From: a bacterium UBP8_UBA6595
Lineage (GTDB): Bacteria; Margulisbacteria; Marinamargulisbacteria; UBA6595
DNA length: 11,476 nucleotides
Reading direction: 5' to 3'
NCBI GenBank assembly: GCA_002433595.1
Contig: DJIL01000017.1
Location: 1 to 11,476 of the forward strand
Below the pieces are notes generated by a model. It was not told the origin of the DNA. It worked only from the letters and a program-made list of their open reading frames with translations, and ran no database searches. Below, one piece after another: positions 1-6,465 of this stretch (position 1 is its first letter; each line of letters opens with the position of its first letter). Both the position numbers and the translations under genes were made by a program.

Positions 1-389
1 AAACGATTGAAAAAAATGAGAAACCCTTTACCAGACCGCCAAGTACTGTTGGAAAAAAGGCCTTTATTCAACCCGGTGTTATTGATGAATCTAAATCTAA
101 GGAAATCTGGGTTTTTTTGAATAAGCATGGCTTTTTAAGTGATCGGGGTAAAATAACTCAACGCACTATAGAGTCCCCAAATATGACGCAATACTTGAGT
201 GAAGAATACTTGAGTGAAGAAAAAGACGATGAGGTCAAGAGGCATGTTTTACGGATTCTTCAAAATGCCGCTAGTCAAACATTGTTGGATATTTTTAAGC
301 GCATATATGAAAGATCCAGTAAAGAAGTTGCGATAAGGCGTATTATAACTGAAGTTGTAGATCGAATGCCAAGGCCGTCTCGCCTATAA
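1..389 (+). CDS. Unrecognised protein, C-terminal part (5' truncated by window edge)
   Basis: The frame is open from base 3 to the TAA at 387-389, so at least 128 residues of a longer protein are present and its real start lies outside the window. A TTG at 117 could act as a start, but the uninterrupted frame before it argues for a longer gene. The visible part is hydrophilic and charged, with no membrane segment. It has a segment with a Trp and the pattern F-L-N-K-H-G-F-L-S, a glutamate-rich stretch made by a duplicated Y-L-S-E-E pentapeptide, and a predicted helical, basic C-terminal tail ending in R-P-S-R-L. I do not recognise a family. Its base composition lacks the strong C excess of the housekeeping genes further right. 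Its stop codon overlaps a consensus TATAAT that may serve the next gene. Confidence 0.6.
   Translation, partial: TIEKNEKPFTRPPSTVGKKAFIQPGVIDESKSKEIWVFLNKHGFLSDRGKITQRTIESPNMTQYLSEEYLSEEKDDEVKRHVLRILQNAASQTLLDIFKRIYERSSKEVAIRRIITEVVDRMPRPSRL
192..221 (+). repeat. Perfect 15-bp tandem duplication inside the first gene
   Basis: The unit TACTTGAGTGAAGAA occurs twice back to back (192-206 and 207-221) with no mismatch, coding Y-L-S-E-E twice. The length is a multiple of three, so the frame is kept. Perfect identity suggests a recent slippage duplication. Confidence 0.9.
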
Positions 390-390
390 T
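385..390 (+). promoter_or_regulatory. Candidate -10 box for the histidine kinase gene
   Basis: A consensus TATAAT overlaps the stop codon of the preceding gene and ends 10 bases before the TTG start at 401. No good -35 element is seen at the usual distance. If used, the 5' leader would be only about 3-4 bases. Confidence 0.4.
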
Positions 391-400
391 TCAACGCATA

Positions 401-1738
401 TTGAAAACAACGCTTGATATTCCCTCCGGTTATACAATTGAACACAAACGAACCAATCGTTTGTTGTTCATTATTTGCTTAGCTTCACTGTCTTTTTTGT
501 TTTTTTTCTTATTTATTCAGCACTGGCCATTGGTTACGTTTGAATTATTATTTTTCTTCCTATCTACCTGTATGTATTGGATAAATAAAAATTTTTTTAT
601 CTACACTATGCGATTCATTGTATGCATTTGGGTCTCAATTGGGATTTTTTATTTTGGATTAATTATGGGAAGCACAAGCCTCACCAATCTTTTATACTTT
701 TCAATAATTTGGTTTCCCTTGGTTATATTAAAAAAAAACGAACTAACTCAGCGAATTGTCTGTATCGTAATCTCTATTTTATTCTACCTGACACTGCATT
801 ACGTTCATATTGATTTATTTGCGCATTATACACTCACCGGCTTAGTGCTTAATTTATACAATCTTCTCATTATTTTATGCTCCTTTCTGGTGAACTTATC
901 ATTTGCCTATGTATTAACGGATACTGTCGGTCAAACCAAGCAAAAACTACAAAAAACAGAAGACGATTTATCGAGCAGCCAAGCGGTTCAAATCAAACTG
1001 CACGATCAAGCCACATTTGGCCACGTTATCCAGGGCATTAGCCATGAACTGAGAAACCCAATGGCATCACTAAAATTATGGGCTGATTTATTAAAACAAA
1101 GCCCTGAAAACTCAAAATTAGCTGAAAAAACCGCGTTTATTTTTTTAAAAAACATTGATCATTTATCAAAACGAACGGATAGCATGCTGAAATACACCAA
1201 CGTTACCAATGCCAAAAACAGCCCCATCGCCATGCATACCCTCTGTACTGATATCGGAATGCTCTTTTTACACCAGGCTAAAGCAAAGTCCATCGAACTA
1301 AGCATACAAGCAGACACGTCACTGTTTGTGTACGGAAATGAACACGAGATTCACTCTGCCCTTCGAAATATTACACTTAATGCCTTGCAATTTACCCCAG
1401 ACAATGGTCGTATCGTTATTCATATGTCTACCGAATCCTATACGCCGACCGACACGAAACCCCCAGCATCCGCATCACCCATCGACGGCGTTAAACTTGC
1501 CGTCACCGATACCGGCAGTGGTATAGAGCCCGGTCAACTCGGGGTGATTTTTGAACCATTTGTAACCAGCAAATCCGGACGTTCTAACGCCGGTCTTGGG
1601 TTAGCTGAAGTTAAAAAAATCATTGCCAAACATAACGGAGCGATTCATATTGAATCCAAAATTAACACTGGAACAACAGTATCCCTATATCTACCTCGCC
1701 ACACTACTAGTAGTCAAACCCAAAAAGATCTTGTATAA
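401..1738 (+). CDS. Membrane-bound sensor histidine kinase
   Basis: Two-component sensor kinase of 445 residues, expected in the cytoplasmic membrane. About six hydrophobic segments fill residues 21-173 (roughly 21-40, 45-61, 66-88, 95-111, 118-138, 145-173), with almost no extracellular loop, so the stimulus is probably sensed in or at the membrane. A polar, probably coiled-coil linker follows (about 175-205). The HisKA H-box is S-H-E-L-R-N-P with phosphoacceptor His215. The HATPase domain has the N-box (Asn327 in L-N-A-L-Q-F), G1 box (D370-T-G-S-G), F-box (F-E-P-F), G2 box (G398-L-G-L) and a closing G-T-T-V-S-L motif. There is no HAMP, PAS or receiver domain. The start is TTG; the frame is open back to 353 but offers no ATG, GTG or other TTG there. 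No response regulator lies next to it, so partner and signal are unknown. The function as a kinase is secure; the specificity is not. Confidence 0.93.
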   Translation: MKTTLDIPSGYTIEHKRTNRLLFIICLASLSFLFFFLFIQHWPLVTFELLFFFLSTCMYWINKNFFIYTMRFIVCIWVSIGIFYFGLIMGSTSLTNLLYFSIIWFPLVILKKNELTQRIVCIVISILFYLTLHYVHIDLFAHYTLTGLVLNLYNLLIILCSFLVNLSFAYVLTDTVGQTKQKLQKTEDDLSSSQAVQIKLHDQATFGHVIQGISHELRNPMASLKLWADLLKQSPENSKLAEKTAFIFLKNIDHLSKRTDSMLKYTNVTNAKNSPIAMHTLCTDIGMLFLHQAKAKSIELSIQADTSLFVYGNEHEIHSALRNITLNALQFTPDNGRIVIHMSTESYTPTDTKPPASASPIDGVKLAVTDTGSGIEPGQLGVIFEPFVTSKSGRSNAGLGLAEVKKIIAKHNGAIHIESKINTGTTVSLYLPRHTTSSQTQKDLV

Positions 1739-1739
1739 T
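1711..1739 (+). promoter_or_regulatory. Candidate promoter for the tRNA pair
   Basis: TAGTCA (1711-1716, four of six consensus -35 bases), a 17-base spacer and a perfect TATAAT (1734-1739) stand 14 bases before the first base of tRNA-Ile. The -10 box overlaps the histidine kinase stop codon (TAA at 1736-1738). Confidence 0.55.
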
Positions 1740-1753
1740 AATTTACGGTTTGT

Positions 1754-1830
1754 GGGCTTGTAGCTCAGATGGTTAGAGTGCGCGCCTGATAAGCGTGAGG
1801 TCCCTGGTTCAATTCCAGGCAGGCCCACCA
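1754..1830 (+). tRNA. tRNA-Ile (anticodon GAT)
   Basis: Full cloverleaf of 77 bases with encoded CCA. The acceptor stem GGGCTTG pairs with CAGGCCC (1820-1826), discriminator A1827, CCA 1828-1830. The anticodon stem CGCGC/GCGTG closes the loop CTGATAA with anticodon GAT at 1788-1790. The T arm is CCTGG-TTCAATT-CCAGG (1803-1819), and the D arm carries the usual TAGCTCAG and GGTTAGAG. It reads isoleucine codons AUC/AUU. This isoacceptor usually sits in the 16S-23S spacer next to tRNA-Ala(TGC); here both occur together but without rRNA genes on either side in the window. Confidence 0.97.
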
Positions 1831-1839
1831 AACACCCGT

Positions 1840-1915
1840 GGGGGTGTAGCTCAGTTGGGAGAGCATCTGCCTTGCACGCAGAAGGTCGCAGGTTCGATCC
1901 CTGTCACCTCCACCA
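1840..1915 (+). tRNA. tRNA-Ala (anticodon TGC)
   Basis: Cloverleaf of 76 bases with encoded CCA (1913-1915). The acceptor stem GGGGGTG pairs with CACCTCC (1905-1911) with one G-U pair; discriminator A1912. The anticodon stem TCTGC/GCAGA closes the loop CTTGCAC with anticodon TGC at 1873-1875. The T loop is TTCGATC. It lies only 9 bases after tRNA-Ile, so the two are almost certainly cut from one precursor. No terminator-like hairpin follows it before glyQ, 33 bases downstream. Confidence 0.97.
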
Positions 1916-1932
1916 CGAAACAATGCAATCTA

Positions 1933-1941
1933 TGCTAAAAT
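1933..1941 (+). promoter_or_regulatory. Extended -10 candidate immediately before glyQ
   Basis: TGCTAAAAT fits the extended -10 pattern TGnTAnnnT and ends 7 bases before the glyQ ATG, which would place the transcription start on or next to the A of the start codon. No -35 element is visible because the tRNA-Ala end occupies that position. Alternatively glyQ is read through from the tRNA promoter and released by tRNA 3' processing. Confidence 0.4.
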
Positions 1942-1948
1942 AAAAACT

Positions 1949-2809
1949 ATGGGTATCGCAACCTTTCAAGATATTATTCACCAACTTCAGAGCTTTTGGA
2001 AAAATCAAGGCTGTCTAGTATTGCAACCGTATGATACCGAAAAAGGAGCTGGAACTATGAGCCCCTATACGTTTTTACGCGTATTGGATACCAAGCCTTG
2101 GAAGGCAGCCTATGTTGAGCCTTGCCGACGACCCAGTGATGGTCGCTATGGTAAAAACCCCAATCGATTGCAGCACTATTATCAATTTCAAGTCATTTTA
2201 AAACCATCACCTTCAGATGTTCAGGACCTGTATATTAAAAGCCTAGCGGCTATTGGCATCACCCCAAACAATCACGATATTCGCTTTGTTGAAGACAACT
2301 GGGAGTCCCCCACATTGGGCGCCTGGGGGGTGGGATGGGAAGTCTGGCTGGATGGCATGGAAATTACCCAATTTACCTATTTTCAACAATGTGGTGGCAT
2401 TGCCTGCAATCCAATCAGTGTTGAATTAACCTATGGCTTAGAACGCTTAGCCATGTTTATTCAACAAAAAAAGACCGTCTTTGATCTCATTTGGCAGGAA
2501 AGCGATAGGCAAACAACTACCTATGGCGACATTTTCTTAGCCAGTGAAAAATCCCAATCGTACTACAATTTGGATCATACCAGTACCGATCGCTTGTGGA
2601 CGTTTTTTGAATTATACGAAGCCGAGTGCCAGTCCATCTTAGCCGCTGGCTTTGTTGAACCCGCCTATGATTACTGCCTAAAGTGTTCCCATTGCTTTAA
2701 TCTATTGGATGCCCGGGGGGCTGTTTCAGTAACCGCTCGCATGGCGATTATCTTACGCATTCGAACACTCGCCAACGCCTGCGCCAAGCAGTATATTAAG
2801 CAATTATGA
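1949..2809 (+). CDS. glyQ: Glycyl-tRNA synthetase alpha subunit
   Basis: Catalytic subunit (286 residues; E. coli 303) of the bacterial alpha2beta2 class II glycyl-tRNA synthetase, which charges tRNA-Gly with glycine in the cytoplasm. The family sequence is conserved throughout: N-terminal T-F-Q-D-I-I with W-K-N-Q-G-C, motif 2 region Y-V-E-P-C-R-R-P-S-D-G-R-Y-G (55-68), L-Q-H-Y-Y-Q-F-Q-V, F-V-E-D-N-W-E-S-P-T-L-G-A-W-G, Q-F-T-Y-F-Q-Q and Y-G-L-E-R-L-A-M. One oddity is Lys69 where E. coli and the relatives I remember have Glu in G-E-N-P-N-R. The ATG at 1949 fits the family N-terminus; no Shine-Dalgarno site precedes it. Its TGA overlaps the glyS ATG in an ATGA junction, matching the need for equal subunit amounts. 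Two tRNA genes lie directly upstream. Confidence 0.97.
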   Translation: MGIATFQDIIHQLQSFWKNQGCLVLQPYDTEKGAGTMSPYTFLRVLDTKPWKAAYVEPCRRPSDGRYGKNPNRLQHYYQFQVILKPSPSDVQDLYIKSLAAIGITPNNHDIRFVEDNWESPTLGAWGVGWEVWLDGMEITQFTYFQQCGGIACNPISVELTYGLERLAMFIQQKKTVFDLIWQESDRQTTTYGDIFLASEKSQSYYNLDHTSTDRLWTFFELYEAECQSILAAGFVEPAYDYCLKCSHCFNLLDARGAVSVTARMAIILRIRTLANACAKQYIKQL

Positions 2810-4839
2810 CATCCACATTACTCATTGAATTGGGATGTGAAGAAATCCCCGCACGATTTTGCCAACCCTTGCTGGATCAATTCGCTACTGCTGTACACAC
2901 TGCCTTGCAACAGGCTAATCTATTAGACACGCTTAACCCAGTCAACCCCTACGCAACCAGTCGGCGACTCGCCGTTGTTGTGGATGGTCTTATGACTCAA
3001 CAACCCACTCAAAAAATTTATCAACGCGGGCCCGCTGTTAGTGCGCCAGAGTCTGCCGTTTTGGGGTTTTCAAAAAAACTGGGCTACACACCCGATGACT
3101 TAATCCAAGCGGATCACAACGGAACCGCCTACTGGTTTCTAGACCAAACACAGCCAGGAAAACTCGCCATCGACTGTTTGCCAAGTCTGCTTACTGACTG
3201 TGTGCATGCGCTTAAACTACCCATTGAAATGCATTGGGGCGAGCACAATGGTCCGTTTATTCGGCCGGTACATTGGGTATGCGCCTTGTTAAATGATACG
3301 GTAATTCCCCTGACGCTATTTGGCATACCCAGCGATCGGGTCACTCACGGTCATCGTTTCTTGAGTGCTGGGGACACGCCTATGGGGGTCGCCATTTCTC
3401 TTAGCCATGCCACTGACTATAGCCAAGCACTCATGGATCACCGGGTGATGGTTTGCCCGGAGCACCGTCGGGCGTGTATTCAAGAGTCTATGAATCACTA
3501 TTTGGTCAATCAATTGGTGTATTTGTCGGAATGGCCAACCGTGCTAACGGGGCGGATTCATACGAAAAATTTACCCCTAGATGTGGTAAAAACATGTATT
3601 GAAACGCATCAAAAAGCCGTGCTACTGGATGCCGATCAGTTTGCGTTTGTGGCCGATTCAGTGACTGAGGCCAATACCGATACCATCATTCAAGGCAATG
3701 AACGGGTAGTCGCGGCCCGATTATCCGATGCCGCTTTTTTCTACGAATCGGATCTCAAAACGGACTTGATTGATTATCAAAAAAAATTGGCCACAATTGC
3801 GTTTCAAGACCAGTTTGGTAGTATGGCGGATAAGACGCAGCGCATTCGGTCTCTGGCGCTTTCTCTCGCTCACCTGACTCTTGGCGATATTAATATTGAG
3901 ACGATTGAACGCATTGCCAATCATTGTAAATGCGATTTAGCCACCGGCATGGTGGGCGAATTCCCCAGCCTCCAAGGCACCATGGGCCAACACTATTACA
4001 CCCAACAAAACCCAGACGATGCCGCAACCGGAACCGGTATTTTTGAGCACTATTTACCTCGATTTGCCACCGACACCCTACCCACTCTGCCCGAAGCCGT
4101 GATTGTGGGCATCGCCGATCGCCTAGATACTCTCCTTTGTTGTTTTTACAATGGGCTAATTCCTACTGGATCCAAAGACCCATGGGCCCTTCGACGCATC
4201 ATGAATAGCCTATGCCAACTATGCATCGCCAACCCCGCATTAAAGCTACCCATTAACACCCTGCTGAAACTTGCCCTCGAAACTCTACACAACCAAGTCC
4301 GCACACTCAAAAACACAGACACCGCCTATACCGATGCGGTTCAGTTTTTCGAGCAGCGTATTTATCAATACCTCAAAACTACTGAGGTGGGCCCGATGGC
4401 CTTTGGCTGTGAGATCACCAAAAAAACAACCATTCGGGGCTTGTATAATCGTGCGCAAGCACTCACCACCGAAAAAGAAAAAAATCCAGAGCGCTTCGCG
4501 CGCATTCACGCCAGTGCGCACCGCATTGCCAAACTATTGGCCAATCAAGAACAGCCCAGTAGTATCATCAACGAAACGTTATTGACGCAACACGAAAAGA
4601 ATTTATATACCATTCTCAATCATAAGAATGTGTCGTCCATTACGGATTACTCTGAGTTTTTAGAAAGCATCCGTTTCGAATATTGGGACCAGATCGCCAT
4701 CCAGTTGGACGATTTCTTTGAGCACGTCATGGTCATGGACCCCGACCCTGCATTGCGCACCAATCGCATCGAATTACTACACAGTGTTCGGAGCCGCTTT
4801 GCCGATTTAGGTATTGATTGGACAAAGATCCAACCATGA
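2806..4839 (+). CDS. glyS: Glycyl-tRNA synthetase beta subunit
   Basis: Beta subunit (677 residues; E. coli 689) of the tetrameric GlyRS. It binds tRNA-Gly and is needed for charging together with GlyQ. It begins with the family signature L-L-I-E-L-G-C-E-E-I-P-A. It continues with H-W-G-E-H-N-G-P-F-I-R-P-V-H-W (around 140-155) and an HD-like helical core with M-V-G-E-F-P-S-L-Q-G-T-M-G, E-H-Y-L-P-R, A-D-R-L-D-T-L and P-T-G-S-K-D-P-W-A-L-R-R. It ends in a DALR-type anticodon-binding region (A-L-R-T-N-R-I-E-L-L near the C-terminus). The start ATG overlaps the glyQ stop as ATGA, and its own TGA overlaps the next gene's ATG the same way, so translation of all three genes is probably coupled. No separate ribosome binding site is seen. 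The assignment is secure. Confidence 0.97.
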   Translation: MTSTLLIELGCEEIPARFCQPLLDQFATAVHTALQQANLLDTLNPVNPYATSRRLAVVVDGLMTQQPTQKIYQRGPAVSAPESAVLGFSKKLGYTPDDLIQADHNGTAYWFLDQTQPGKLAIDCLPSLLTDCVHALKLPIEMHWGEHNGPFIRPVHWVCALLNDTVIPLTLFGIPSDRVTHGHRFLSAGDTPMGVAISLSHATDYSQALMDHRVMVCPEHRRACIQESMNHYLVNQLVYLSEWPTVLTGRIHTKNLPLDVVKTCIETHQKAVLLDADQFAFVADSVTEANTDTIIQGNERVVAARLSDAAFFYESDLKTDLIDYQKKLATIAFQDQFGSMADKTQRIRSLALSLAHLTLGDINIETIERIANHCKCDLATGMVGEFPSLQGTMGQHYYTQQNPDDAATGTGIFEHYLPRFATDTLPTLPEAVIVGIADRLDTLLCCFYNGLIPTGSKDPWALRRIMNSLCQLCIANPALKLPINTLLKLALETLHNQVRTLKNTDTAYTDAVQFFEQRIYQYLKTTEVGPMAFGCEITKKTTIRGLYNRAQALTTEKEKNPERFARIHASAHRIAKLLANQEQPSSIINETLLTQHEKNLYTILNHKNVSSITDYSEFLESIRFEYWDQIAIQLDDFFEHVMVMDPDPALRTNRIELLHSVRSRFADLGIDWTKIQP

Positions 4840-5540
4840 GTATTCCAGACAAGTCCGAAATTCCAGCCGTATTCAATGAAATTTCGGCCAAATACGACCG
4901 CATCAACCGACTATTATCCGGGTACCAAGATGTGCTATGGCGATGGAAACTGGCGCGTACGATTCGGAACCGAACGCCAGACCTGATTTTAGATCTGGCA
5001 ACAGGCACGGCTGATGTGTTAATTAGCCTAGCCACTCATGGCATTCAATTCAAACACGGCATTGGCCTAGACCCGGCTGTGGATATGCTAGCCATTGGCA
5101 ATCAAAAGCTCAAAACCCGGCATTTATCCACTCGCATTGAACTCAAAACCGGCGTTGCAACGGCGATTCCCCTAACCGCCAACTCTGTGGATGTTATCAC
5201 CCTATCCTTTGGGATTCGAAATGTCCCCGATTATGAAGCCGCATTAGTCGAAATGAAACGGGTATTAAAACCGGGCGGGGAAGCCTTAATTTTAGAATTC
5301 TCATTGCCCTCGCAGCCCATTCGAACCCCCTATCTATGGTATTTGCGAACACTTTTACCCCGTTTGGGTCGCTGGTTATCGGGGCATGCGACCGCCTATA
5401 CCTATTTAAACAAAACCATTGAATCATTTCCCTACGGCTCTGCATTTGAAGAAAAACTATTAACCGCCGGATTTTCATCTGTTCGCAGTTACCGGATGTC
5501 GGCGGGTGTTGTTACCTTGTACCATGCCCAACTCGACTAA
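4836..5540 (+). CDS. menG: Demethylmenaquinone methyltransferase (MenG/UbiE family)
   Basis: SAM-dependent C-methyltransferase, 234 residues (E. coli UbiE 251), which methylates demethylmenaquinone to menaquinone, and in organisms with ubiquinone also a ubiquinone precursor. The Rossmann fold is evident: motif I L-D-L-A-T-G-T-A-D (52-60), acidic G-L-D-P-A-V-D-M-L (77-85), the UbiE signature F-G-I-R-N-V-P (125-131), then V-L-K-P-G-G-E and L-E-F-S-x-P. The N-terminal F-N-E-I-S-A-K-Y-D-R-I-N is also typical. Because menD follows and no ubi gene is present, the menaquinone role is favoured, and menG is used rather than ubiE. I chose ATG 4836, in an ATGA overlap with the glyS stop; a TTG at 4818 lies further inside glyS and adds six residues unlike the family. 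Confidence 0.93.
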   Translation: MSIPDKSEIPAVFNEISAKYDRINRLLSGYQDVLWRWKLARTIRNRTPDLILDLATGTADVLISLATHGIQFKHGIGLDPAVDMLAIGNQKLKTRHLSTRIELKTGVATAIPLTANSVDVITLSFGIRNVPDYEAALVEMKRVLKPGGEALILEFSLPSQPIRTPYLWYLRTLLPRLGRWLSGHATAYTYLNKTIESFPYGSAFEEKLLTAGFSSVRSYRMSAGVVTLYHAQLD

Positions 5541-6465
5541 CCAACACCCCACAACCCATTGGGTCATGGGTATTGTTCAAAGCCTCGTTAATGCTGGCAT
5601 TCAGCATATATGTATTGGCTCTGGGTCTCGGTCCGCACCCCTCACCCGCTGCATTGCCCACCACACACACATTAAATCGGTGTGTTTTTATGATGAACGA
5701 GCGTTGGGATTTGTAGCGTTAGGTATTGCTAAAGCAACACAAACCCCGGTGGGTATTGTCACCACATCCGGCAGTGCTGGAGCCAATGTCTTACCCGCCG
5801 TAGTTGAAGCCCACCAATCGGGCCATTGCTTGGTCGTCATTACCGCGGACCGCCCACCGGAACTGCACGGCATTGGGGCCAACCAAACGATGCCGCAATC
5901 CGGATTATTCGCACACTTTGCCCAACCCACTCTTAGCATTGCATGCCCCAGCCCCCAAGTATCCATCACGCACGTACAAACGCGCATTCAAACGCATATT
6001 GCGACTGGCTGTACTCAGACAACACCCGTGCATATTAATATTGCGTTTCGGGACCTGGCCGTCAACCCTTCTGAAGCCCAAACCCGTGCCCCCCAGCCGG
6101 TGTGTTTGGGCAAAGGCACACATCCCGACTGGTCCCAGGTTCCACCACCGGGTTTGATTATTGTTGGGCAGTTGCGCAGTATAGCGGATGCCCAAGCTGT
6201 ACAGCATTACCTTAGCACCCAAACAGCACCGGTGATTGCCGATATTACCAGCATGCTGCGCACGCATTACCCTAGAAGCAAACAACCAATCCCCACTCAA
6301 AAGCCGATCTTGCTTGTAGGCGGCCGTGTTACCACGCAATCTAGTTTGAATCAATTGGCCCATGTGCAAAAAAACCCCCACTGCCATGTTCGATACCGCA
6401 ATCACCCATTCAATCCTTACCATGCCAAACAAACCATTTTAGAGGTTGATTGCTTTGCCCATTGA
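5524..6465 (+). CDS. menD: MenD N-terminal part: pyrimidine-binding and middle domains
   Basis: First 313 residues of SEPHCHC synthase, the ThDP enzyme that joins 2-oxoglutarate to isochorismate, the first committed step of menaquinone synthesis. Present are G-S-G-S-R-S (32-37), the ThDP-activating glutamate in Y-D-E-R-A-L-G (Glu58, matching E. coli Glu55), T-S-G-S-A (81-85) and T-A-D-R-P-P-E-L-H (107-115). A middle domain follows, ending near the equivalent of the E. coli R-L-D-P-A-H-H segment (here H-P-F-N-P-Y-H). The frame then stops at 6463-6465, before the PP domain, which continues in the next frame. ATG 5524 overlaps the menG stop by 17 bases; a TTG at 5506 is possible but less like the family. 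All expected catalytic residues are kept and there is no other stop. So this is either one subunit of a split enzyme, the upstream part of a +1-frameshifted protein, or a recent single mutation. Confidence 0.85.
   Translation: MPNSTNQHPTTHWVMGIVQSLVNAGIQHICIGSGSRSAPLTRCIAHHTHIKSVCFYDERALGFVALGIAKATQTPVGIVTTSGSAGANVLPAVVEAHQSGHCLVVITADRPPELHGIGANQTMPQSGLFAHFAQPTLSIACPSPQVSITHVQTRIQTHIATGCTQTTPVHINIAFRDLAVNPSEAQTRAPQPVCLGKGTHPDWSQVPPPGLIIVGQLRSIADAQAVQHYLSTQTAPVIADITSMLRTHYPRSKQPIPTQKPILLVGGRVTTQSSLNQLAHVQKNPHCHVRYRNHPFNPYHAKQTILEVDCFAH
6442..6457 (+). promoter_or_regulatory. Possible internal ribosome binding site and TTG start for the menD second half
   Basis: GAGG (6442-6445), complementary to the CCUC core of the anti-Shine-Dalgarno, lies 9 bases before TTG 6455, just upstream of the first half's stop (6463-6465). 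This arrangement suits termination and re-initiation. It is short and could be chance. Confidence 0.3.

Noticed and set aside
5905..6432. Long minus-strand open frame (175 codons) opposite menD, with similar ones at 10418-10879 and 5688-5987
   Set aside because: Each lies antisense to a well-conserved enzyme, has a Cys/Trp/Arg-rich composition typical of reverse reading of C-rich codons, and matches no family.
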